DNA of 64,000 nt, from contig JAQTZA010000001.1 in assembly GCA_028687995.1 (NCBI GenBank), forward strand, positions 496,001 through 560,000. Direction: 5' to 3'. Of the stretch, positions 52,543 to 59,498 are shown one piece after another. The position numbers were made by a program, and so were the translations under genes. The first letter of the stretch is position 1, and each line of letters opens with the position of its first letter. The notes beneath the pieces are model-generated. The model was not told the origin of the DNA. It saw only the letters and a program-made list of their open reading frames with translations, and did not search any database. This DNA is from Bacteroidales bacterium (GTDB lineage Bacteria; Bacteroidota; Bacteroidia; Bacteroidales; UBA7332).

Positions 52543-52560
52543 TCCCGATAGCTATCGGGA
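52543..52560. repeat. 18-bp perfect palindrome
   Basis: TCCCGATAGCTATCGGGA is fully self-complementary. It lies between the start codon at 52481 and the -7 box of copy J, so in the mRNA it would form a hairpin in the 5' leader of the acetylesterase. Confidence 0.7.
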
Positions 52561-52599
52561 TTGTTTGTCGTGTTCGTTTCCTATACGGATATCAACGTG

Positions 52600-52666
52600 C
52601 AAATGAACATCATTTTTTTGGAGAAAAAAATAGACCAAATGACACTTTGTTTGCACTAAATGGCAC
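52600..52666 (-). promoter_or_regulatory. AraC-type operator and promoter, copy J (T9SS acetylesterase)
   Basis: AAATG cores at 52637-52641 (GACCAAATGACAC) and 52658-52662 (GCACTAAATGGCAC) are 21 bp apart. The -7 box candidate is CAAATGAA at 52600-52607 (7 of 8), 29 bases from the first core. Confidence 0.76.
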
Positions 52667-52924
52667 TTTGTTGGAAAGGAATGAGTTGAAGAGACCTCTC
52701 CCTAAATCCCTCTCCCAAGGAGAGGAGAATGAATACATTCGCCTAATGATTACCAACAATCGAGCGAGAACCTACCGCTTAGCACGTAATGCACTTAGCG
52801 GTTAAAAGAAGAACTTCGCGCCATTCATCCCATAGATTAAACGCTGGCAAATGGTTCGATCAGCTTTATAGGCGATTTCTAGATTTCAATTTGAGATATA
52901 TGCATTTTTACGAATTGATTCAAC

Positions 52925-54766
52925 TTATTTCTTAATCAGTTTTTGAGAAAATAGCTGATTTCCTTTTGTCACTTTTACTAAATAAATACCAGCTCTCAAC
53001 CCAGAGACATCGCAGCTATTGACACCTTTATTTTTATAGACAATCTTTCCTACCATATCAGTGATACAAAACTCTATCGCCTCCTCATTATCTGTCACTA
53101 TTTTCAGTAAATCGGAACATGGATTCGGATAAACAACGATATTCATTGTAGCATCTATCTCCCTAATCGTGGTGAGGTCAGCAGGCGGAATAGCTCCCAC
53201 ATACCCACCGGTTATGGACATGGTGCAGATGACACTTGATGCTTTCGGAGTTAAGTCGAACCCACTACCTTTTACATAAGTTAATCCATGCGCTTTGGTA
53301 TAATTGGGTGTTAAAAACAACTGCGTATCAATGTAATCTTTTGGTAATTTTCCTTTTGTGATTTGGTCAGAAATATTGACATTTGATGCATCTAGGGGGA
53401 TTGACGTAAATACCTGTCCATAAATCAAGTTATTACGGTATTCGAATTTCATATTTGGAGAAATGTATGGGGATTTAACGTAATTAGATAAGTTTCCCTC
53501 ACAAATCAGCACATTATCTTCGAAGTAAGAATCAGAGCCGTCGTAATTATAGGTATTGATAAAAGGCAGTGCCTCACCTACCGGCTGCACATCGCCCGGA
53601 ACACCGCCGAAACGAAGCATATAGCTTTGTTTGGTAGCATTGGCTCTAAATCTACTAATTGCTGACATGGTATTATTCCAAGTACTATCTTGATTCCCCG
53701 AAATAACAGTATTATGTCTAAAAATAATAGGCCCACCGATGCTTGCATCTACAGTGGTACCTGGGTTGTATATAATTTGTAAACCACCGTGGTCGTAGAT
53801 AATATTATTTTCAATCAATAGATTTCCTTTGTCGTATTTCCCATGTAGCGATGGTTCATTTCCGTACAATTGAATGAGTGGGTTATAAGTATCGTGAATA
53901 TGATTCCCTCTTATGGTAAAATCAACTCCTCTACATCCAATCACACTTGAATGAGTTTTGCCCCACGTGCTAGCGGCATAATACAGTTCGAGCGGAAACA
54001 TGCGCTGGTCGTGAAGGTGGTTGTTTTCGATCAATACATTGCGACAAGCATTTGAATCCACAGCAGAAATTTCAGTCATGCTGCCCATTCCTCCTCCCAA
54101 TTGTCCAATTATTGTACCGTGAATGCGGTGAATATGGTTATTCAAAATATTGACATTGTATCCACTAAAACGGATGCCTGTTGGCGTATTGTAAATGTCA
54201 CAACTATCAACTTTTAAATCGTGTACTGCTAACTTTACAGCCGATGTATTTGCCCAATCGAACAGAAGATGATTAAACTGGATAGCACCGCCAGTTTCGT
54301 ATTGATTGTCGCCGTGAAATTTACATTTTTTAAATTTAACAAAACTCACACCCGAAAAATCGGCCAAATTAGGCTCGCTACCAAAGGAAAACGATGTATT
54401 CCCAGTCCATGCTGGGTAGTGAATGTCAATATTTTCGAAATTTAAGTAAGCATCAGCATTTGTTCCTGTTACAGCTATCCGTTCGAAACGTACAGAATCT
54501 TGCCCACTCTCTGCCATATAATTCGTCCAGTTTGTTTTTTTCACCGAACCAACATTAGCAGTAAAAACGCCATAGTTACCATTCCTCAGCAATACTGTAT
54601 CGCCCTGCTGAACTACAGACTGTGCTTTAACCAGTGTCTTCCATGTCGATTGGTTTGTTCCTGCATTCGTATCAAGACCCATTTTTTCAGACAGATAATA
54701 GGTCTTTGCATGGGAAGCAATGCTACACAACACCATTAAAATAACAATTACAATTTTAATTCTCAT
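52925..54766 (-). CDS. Right-handed beta-helix protein with T9SS sorting domain
   Basis: 613 residues with signal peptide (MRIKIVIVILMVLCSIASHA). KTYYLSEKMGLDTNAGTNQS, TWKTLVKAQSVVQQGDTVLL and RNGNYGVFTANVG are typical of polysaccharide-lyase-like beta-helix proteins. Many coils are visible: IRFSGYNVNILNNHIHRIHG, VLIENNHLHDQ, FTIRGNHIHDTYNPLIQLYG, NLLIENNIIYDHGGLQIIYN and IIFRHNTVISGNQ. The type A sorting domain follows (VVYPNPCSDLLKIVTDN). It is related in layout to the 544-residue protein at 28697-30331. A pectate or other uronate lyase is possible, but no catalytic pair can be assigned. It has no operator of its own and follows the CE15-like gene by 122 bp with a palindrome between. Confidence 0.78.
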   Translation of the reverse strand: MRIKIVIVILMVLCSIASHAKTYYLSEKMGLDTNAGTNQSTWKTLVKAQSVVQQGDTVLLRNGNYGVFTANVGSVKKTNWTNYMAESGQDSVRFERIAVTGTNADAYLNFENIDIHYPAWTGNTSFSFGSEPNLADFSGVSFVKFKKCKFHGDNQYETGGAIQFNHLLFDWANTSAVKLAVHDLKVDSCDIYNTPTGIRFSGYNVNILNNHIHRIHGTIIGQLGGGMGSMTEISAVDSNACRNVLIENNHLHDQRMFPLELYYAASTWGKTHSSVIGCRGVDFTIRGNHIHDTYNPLIQLYGNEPSLHGKYDKGNLLIENNIIYDHGGLQIIYNPGTTVDASIGGPIIFRHNTVISGNQDSTWNNTMSAISRFRANATKQSYMLRFGGVPGDVQPVGEALPFINTYNYDGSDSYFEDNVLICEGNLSNYVKSPYISPNMKFEYRNNLIYGQVFTSIPLDASNVNISDQITKGKLPKDYIDTQLFLTPNYTKAHGLTYVKGSGFDLTPKASSVICTMSITGGYVGAIPPADLTTIREIDATMNIVVYPNPCSDLLKIVTDNEEAIEFCITDMVGKIVYKNKGVNSCDVSGLRAGIYLVKVTKGNQLFSQKLIKK

Positions 54767-54778
54767 GTGTTAATAATT

Positions 54779-54802
54779 TAGCCCCCTAACCCCAAAGGGG
54801 GA
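54779..54802. repeat. Palindromic intergenic repeat (CCCCCTAACCCC / GGGGG)
   Basis: GCCCCCTAACCCC followed by AAAGGGGGAAT forms a short hairpin between two minus-strand genes. It belongs to the same dispersed family as 1717-1745. Confidence 0.55.
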
Positions 54803-54888
54803 ATAAAGAGAGGTATCAATATTTAATCATTGCCTTGTTTGTCCTAATTTTTTTATTAGGTCATGGATGTCTCACTTTATATATTTTT

Positions 54889-56181
54889 TTACATTTTAAA
54901 GTGATATTCTAAAAATGCAATGTAAGCTTCCCAATCGTAAATCAATAAATCGTGACGACCTTCGCGATAATGATACCCAACTTGCGACTTTATGACCTTA
55001 AAACCGAGTGGCGTCATGTGGTCGTAAGCAAACCGCTTTTTCCCATATAGTTCCCATATAGGTTGAGCTTTGTACATACCCATAAATTCACCAACAGGGT
55101 CTGCCCATTGGTCGTATTTGGCACTCGCCACATACAATGGACGGGGAGCTACTAAAGCTATTAATTCGTGTGAATCGGTTGTCAGTGAATCCTCGTTGTT
55201 GTTGTATTTCTTGAAATTCTCGCAAAACCAGTGAGGAAATAACATATTTATTGAAGAGGCCGTTTCGCCATAAATTCGTTTCATAAGCGCAGCACCACCA
55301 CAACCCGAATTGTTGGGAATCGTAATTGCAAATCGTTGATCTTGCGCCGAAGCCCAAAGAGCGGCTTTGGCATTGCGCGAATGACCAACCACGGCTACTT
55401 TCTTGGTATCAAAGTCATTGTCCGTTTCGATGTAATCCATTATTCGACTCAAACCCCAAGCCCAAGCGCCAATACTTCCCCAGTCGTTATCTCTGTGTTT
55501 TTCGCCCTCCTTTAAGAACAAATTGTGAATTCCATTGTGAAATCCATCGTAATAATCAGGATCAAAATCGCCATACCAAGCAGTTGCAAAGCCTATCCCA
55601 TGATCGATAATCTGTTCCAATGGAAACATATAGGCATCTGCACCACGTTTTGTGCGTTCTATTCGTCTTTTGTAAACAGTTTTTTCAAATTCTTCAGTCA
55701 AGTTCTTTGAAATTACAATGGCCGAATCATAATCCAAACTTTGATTGCCACAGAAATTCAATATCTCGAAAACGGGTGCTGGTTTTTTCTTGTTGTTGGG
55801 CGAGTAAAGCAACAATTGAACTTTGAGCGTTTTGCCATTATTGGTAAAAGTCATTTCAATCTGTTTGCGTGTTGCTTTTCCATTAAAAGCATTTTTATTG
55901 ACTTCAACCAGTCGATAGCTTACCGGAATTTTCTCTTGAGGTGTAAAACCATACATCTCGGTGGATAGCACTTTCAAAATTTCGGGACGGCGAATGGTTT
56001 CCCACTCTTTTGTGGTTTTGATTTTCTTACCAGCAAAAGTTGTCATTACATCTCTTGGAGCAGCATAAGGCGGCACCAATTCTTCGGAATAGATAGTGCC
56101 GGGAATATTTGTAGGATCTTGTGCTTGGCTTAAGAAGTTACAAAGAATTATCAAAAAAATAATCAGCGTGTTTTTTTGCAT
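54889..56181 (-). CDS. CE15-like glucuronoyl esterase (alpha/beta hydrolase)
   Basis: 430 residues from the ATG at 56179-56181, which begins the signal peptide MQKNTLIIFLIILCNFLSQA. The in-frame start at 56319 adds 46 residues without sense and overlaps the promoter, so I reject it. Motifs follow CE15: VVGHSRNAKAALWASAQDQR with nucleophile Ser268, NNSGCGGAALMKR, LIALVAPRPLYVASAKYDQW and the catalytic His in YHYREGRHDLL. CE15 enzymes cleave the ester between 4-O-methyl-glucuronic acid of xylan and lignin alcohols. It acts in the periplasm; there is no sorting domain. Operator K lies 156 bp upstream of the chosen start, the same distance as in other copies. The upstream neighbour is the GH20 gene. 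Confidence 0.85.
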   Translation of the reverse strand: MQKNTLIIFLIILCNFLSQAQDPTNIPGTIYSEELVPPYAAPRDVMTTFAGKKIKTTKEWETIRRPEILKVLSTEMYGFTPQEKIPVSYRLVEVNKNAFNGKATRKQIEMTFTNNGKTLKVQLLLYSPNNKKKPAPVFEILNFCGNQSLDYDSAIVISKNLTEEFEKTVYKRRIERTKRGADAYMFPLEQIIDHGIGFATAWYGDFDPDYYDGFHNGIHNLFLKEGEKHRDNDWGSIGAWAWGLSRIMDYIETDNDFDTKKVAVVGHSRNAKAALWASAQDQRFAITIPNNSGCGGAALMKRIYGETASSINMLFPHWFCENFKKYNNNEDSLTTDSHELIALVAPRPLYVASAKYDQWADPVGEFMGMYKAQPIWELYGKKRFAYDHMTPLGFKVIKSQVGYHYREGRHDLLIYDWEAYIAFLEYHFKM

Positions 56182-56506
56182 GGTATTTATACTTTTTTTT
56201 AGACTACAAATAGACAAAATCGCACTTAAATGATCAAGCTTAAAAAAGTGTTCGCGCACAGTTTTTTTTGTTTTAAGGTTGATACCTAAATTAATTTTAC
56301 AAATTAAATGATAATTCACTCATTAATCAATTCACTAAATGGCAATTTGATTGCACCAAATGGCACTACACCTCCCGCTCAGGCGGGACAAGCTCTTCCA
56401 AGACACCTCTCCAAAAAACCTACTCCAAATGGAGAGGGACTTGAAAGAGTAATGGTTTGGAATGGCGCGACTTGGTGTCGCACCCTCACTTGGTCACATT
56501 CGTCTG
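56182..56506. other. Intergenic region with operator K and repeats
   Basis: 325 bp. It contains operator/promoter K (56300-56366), repeat sequences CCTCCCGCTCAGGCGGGA (56371-56388) and CCTCTCC-type repeats (to about 56445), and a hairpin GCGACTTGGTGTCGC (about 56466-56480) within 56464-56490, 17 bp after the stop codon of the GH20 gene. Confidence 0.72.
56300..56366 (-). promoter_or_regulatory. AraC-type operator and promoter, copy K (CE15-like esterase)
   Basis: AAATG cores at 56337-56341 (CACTAAATGGCAA) and 56358-56362 (GCACCAAATGGCAC) are 21 bp apart. The -7 box candidate is CAAATTAA at 56300-56307 (7 of 8), 29 bases from the first core. It supports the start codon at 56181. Confidence 0.76.
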
Positions 56507-58102
56507 TTATTTATCTGCGCTCTTCGAGAAATTAATTCCGTAGCGAGTCATACGATCGTAATGAGCATGCACTTTTGTTGTAAAAAAATCGTAATCTTTA
56601 TGAACAGGCATTGTCCATAAGCATTCGCTCATCGCTAGGGCTCTCGGATAAGCCATATACTCCAGATGAGATGCTGTGGAGATATATTCTGTCCAAAGGT
56701 TAGCTTGTCCACCGAGTATATGTTTGGCTTGCTCTGTGGTCAACTCTTTGGGTGTAGGATTAAATGTATATACCTGTGCCAAAGGGATGTCATATTTCTT
56801 GCCCTTTCCAAAAGCTAGTGGCTCTGTATTTTGGTCTCCTTGATAATGGTCGAAGTAACAATGCGAACCGGGAGTCATCACCACATCATTGCCATGAGTA
56901 GCTGCTTCAATACCGCCTTTGACCCCTCGCCACGACATAATAGTAGCTGAATTGGAGATTCCACCTTCGAGGATTTCATCCCAACCAATTATTTGTTTAC
57001 CACTTTTATTGAGGTATTTCTCCATTCGGTTGATAAAGTAGCTTTGCAATTGGTGTTCATTCGCCAAATTCTCATCCTTCATGCGTTTTTGACACTTCAT
57101 GCACCTCTCCCATCTTGTTTTTTTGCATTCATCTCCACCTATGTGAACATATTTACTCGGAAATAAAGGTGTAACTTCGTCCATCACATTTTGCATAAAT
57201 TGATAAACAGAATCGTTGCCCGCGCAAAACACATCATGAAAAATCCCCCATGTAGCGGGTACTGTAAACGGACCGCCGCTGCACGAAAATTCTGGGTAAG
57301 CTGCTAAAACTGAAACCGCATGACCCGGCATCTCTATCTCGGGAATCACCTCAACAAATCGCTGCTTAGCATAGGCAACTACTTCTTTCACTTCGTCTTG
57401 AGTATAATAACCTCCAACAGTATCGCCATTGCATTCAGTGCGAAAAGCACTAATTTTTGTCAGTTTTGGATATTTCTTAATCTGAATACGCCATCCTTGA
57501 TCATCTGTTAAATGCCAATGAAAAGTATTATACTTATAAAGAGACATCATATCGATATATTTCATCACCACTTTTTTATCGAAGAAATGACGTGAAACAT
57601 CAAGATGCATTCCACGATAAGTGTAACGAGGAGAATCTTCAATATTCAAATACGGAATTGACCATGCAACAGGATTGCTATTTTCACTCTCAATTTCTGC
57701 AGGAAAAAGTTGACGAAGAGATTGCAAACCATAGAAAAGCCCTTGAGGTGTTGCGGCTGTAATTTTCACGCCCTTTACTCCTACTTTCAGCGTGTAGCCT
57801 TCTGGAGAAAAAGATCGACTTTGAATTAATTGAAAATGGATGGAATTGCCAACAGCCTCTTTCTTTACAGTATAAACATATCCCGTAGATCGATTTAATA
57901 AATCCGCTAACTGTTGCGCAATAGGTTTTGCTGATTCACCACCTGAGTAAGTAATTGCAGTAGTCTTTAAGAGCGTAAATTTACCCTTTAACACCACTAC
58001 AGAGTTAGGCTGAGGGACTATCTGAACCGACTGAGCTTGCAGATCGAAAAGTTGAAATGAAAAAATCGCTAATAGCAGCGTCAAAAAAAGCTTTTTACTC
58101 AT
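56507..58102 (-). CDS. GH20 beta-N-acetylhexosaminidase
   Basis: 531 residues with signal peptide (MSKKLFLTLLLAIFSFQLFD). The GH20b domain (about 25-150: IVPQPNSVVVLKGKFTL, EGYTLKVG) is followed by the barrel: SPRYTYRGMHLDVSRHFF, FHWHLTDDQGWRIQIKKYP, EIEMPGHAVSVLAAYPE, and YVHIGGDECKK with the catalytic pair Asp324-Glu325. GWDEILEGG and ILGGQANLWTEYI complete the site. It removes terminal N-acetylhexosamine by substrate-assisted catalysis in the periplasm. There is no sorting domain. It lies 42 bp after the beta-helix gene at 58145, so probably in one operon with it. Confidence 0.95.
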   Translation of the reverse strand: MSKKLFLTLLLAIFSFQLFDLQAQSVQIVPQPNSVVVLKGKFTLLKTTAITYSGGESAKPIAQQLADLLNRSTGYVYTVKKEAVGNSIHFQLIQSRSFSPEGYTLKVGVKGVKITAATPQGLFYGLQSLRQLFPAEIESENSNPVAWSIPYLNIEDSPRYTYRGMHLDVSRHFFDKKVVMKYIDMMSLYKYNTFHWHLTDDQGWRIQIKKYPKLTKISAFRTECNGDTVGGYYTQDEVKEVVAYAKQRFVEVIPEIEMPGHAVSVLAAYPEFSCSGGPFTVPATWGIFHDVFCAGNDSVYQFMQNVMDEVTPLFPSKYVHIGGDECKKTRWERCMKCQKRMKDENLANEHQLQSYFINRMEKYLNKSGKQIIGWDEILEGGISNSATIMSWRGVKGGIEAATHGNDVVMTPGSHCYFDHYQGDQNTEPLAFGKGKKYDIPLAQVYTFNPTPKELTTEQAKHILGGQANLWTEYISTASHLEYMAYPRALAMSECLWTMPVHKDYDFFTTKVHAHYDRMTRYGINFSKSADK

Positions 58103-58144
58103 ACGGCAAATTAGATATTTGAAATGAAAATAACGTTTTAAAAT

Positions 58145-59380
58145 TTATTTCACCGAAAATTTAAGGACTTTATCATTTATATGTAGAAAGTAAACACCGC
58201 CTTTGCTGGCAGCAAATTTCAACGCTCCATCTTTCACTTCAGTTTTTGCAACTAACTGACCTCCAATATTAAAAATACTGCATTTTGCATTGGAAACACC
58301 TTTCACGACAAATTCAGTACCATTCTGCATAACAACCAGAGGTACATCTTTAACAACCGTTTTGAGTCCGGTAAGAAGAGTAAGTCCATTCGCTTCATAG
58401 AAACCAATTGACTCTCCATCAGTTCCGGCAGCTAAATATTCTGGTGCCGTAGCAAATCCATTAAAATCAAGCAGCGGGTTGGTACGAAGTGTAGTTGCAT
58501 CTATTATGGCATTCGGAAATGCTTTGTTTGCGGCACCTTCATAGAAAAGTCCACACTTAGTCATCATATTTCCTCCTGTACCGAATGCATTTGCAGTAGA
58601 ACTGCTACCGGTTGAAGTGCTATTCGCAAAAATGCAATTTTTAATTTCAGCATTTCCCCAGAGGCTTACATCCATGCTATTATTGCTATCAAAAGTACAA
58701 TGATCTAAAAGATATAAATCGACTAATTGAGCGCTTGAGTTTGCAATGGTTTTGACATAATGTCCTTTGAAATAACAGTTGGTAAAAGTGACATTTTTAG
58801 GACGTCCTACTCCCGATGCGGCCATTACTCCTTGTCCATTAAATAAAAACACCGAGTTTGTAACAGTCAGACTATTGGGATTCATATTCCCTGAGCCCAA
58901 ATTAGAATACGTAAAACAAGTGGTACTTGACAACGTAGTTGCATTCAAAAGGTTCCGCACCAAACAGTTGTTCATGACAACATCGGTATTAAATCCAGTA
59001 GAACATTTTATTGCAATTAACGAACCAGATTGCAAATTTCCATCAATTTCAATGCCTTCAAATGAGACCACTCCGCTTGATGTACCAAGATTGTAAAAAA
59101 TCATAAACAAAATATCCGCAGACACTTGCAATTTTAAGACTGGACGATTAAGCAATCCAGCGGCAGCTCGTAATGTAATTGTTTTAGGCACTGTAATATC
59201 TACTCGTTGAGTCCACAAATAGGTACCTTCAGACGATAATTCGATAATATCGCCGTTATTGGCTGCTAAAAATTTTGCACTTACATCATCACCTGGCACA
59301 CATACTATTGTTTCCGCTGAAACAGCATACGTAGCAGCCATCATCAAGATTGCTAAAGATAGAAATTTTAATTTTTTCAT
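58145..59380 (-). CDS. DUF4957-like beta-helix protein with T9SS sorting domain
   Basis: 411 residues with signal peptide (MKKLKFLSLAILMMAATYAV). The module has the family marks NGDIIELSSEGTYLW, AAAGLLNRPVL, VSFEGIEIDGN, VVMNNCLVRNLL, LDHCTFDSNNSMDVSLWGN, and the close TAPEYLAAGTDGESIGFY. The sorting domain is GVYFLHINDKVLKFSVK. It is the closest relative of the 417-residue protein at 39256. It is predicted to be on the cell surface; there is no recognisable active site. The 118-bp gap to the upstream gene shows no AraC-type operator, so it may be read through from the large gene at 59499 and continue into GH20. Confidence 0.8.
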   Translation of the reverse strand: MKKLKFLSLAILMMAATYAVSAETIVCVPGDDVSAKFLAANNGDIIELSSEGTYLWTQRVDITVPKTITLRAAAGLLNRPVLKLQVSADILFMIFYNLGTSSGVVSFEGIEIDGNLQSGSLIAIKCSTGFNTDVVMNNCLVRNLLNATTLSSTTCFTYSNLGSGNMNPNSLTVTNSVFLFNGQGVMAASGVGRPKNVTFTNCYFKGHYVKTIANSSAQLVDLYLLDHCTFDSNNSMDVSLWGNAEIKNCIFANSTSTGSSSTANAFGTGGNMMTKCGLFYEGAANKAFPNAIIDATTLRTNPLLDFNGFATAPEYLAAGTDGESIGFYEANGLTLLTGLKTVVKDVPLVVMQNGTEFVVKGVSNAKCSIFNIGGQLVAKTEVKDGALKFAASKGGVYFLHINDKVLKFSVK

Positions 59381-59498
59381 AATTTGTAGATTTTCAGATT
59401 CCCCTTTGATATTAGCTTAATACATGTGGGGTATGATGTTTAAGTGATATTGTCTTACGAATTGTTCGTTTCAATAATATTTAAAATTATCAAAGCTA

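Larger units (their letters stand above)
52482..52924. other. Intergenic region with operator J and palindromes
   Basis: 443 bp. It has an 18-bp perfect palindrome TCCCGATAGCTATCGGGA (52543-52560), operator/promoter J (52600-52666), and CCTCTCC repeats (52690-52730). The rest, 52731-52924, shows no signal that I can call. The plus-strand ORF at 52509-52805 crosses all three elements and is rejected. Confidence 0.72.

Noticed and set aside
52509..52805. Plus-strand ORF of 98 codons
   Set aside because: It crosses a palindrome, the -7 box and operator J and a CCTCTCC repeat, and has no recognisable protein features.
56211..56240. A twelfth operator copy (GACAAAATCGCAC ... TTAAATGATCA)
   Set aside because: The two cores are only about 13 bp apart and no box is found at the fixed distance.
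7999..56362. Reading the two AAATG half-sites themselves as -33 and -7 promoter elements on the minus strand (TTTTG twice)
   Set aside because: The repeat spacing is 21 bp from start to start, whereas the Bacteroidetes TTTG and TAnnTTTG elements need about 28; and a better box occurs at a fixed distance downstream.
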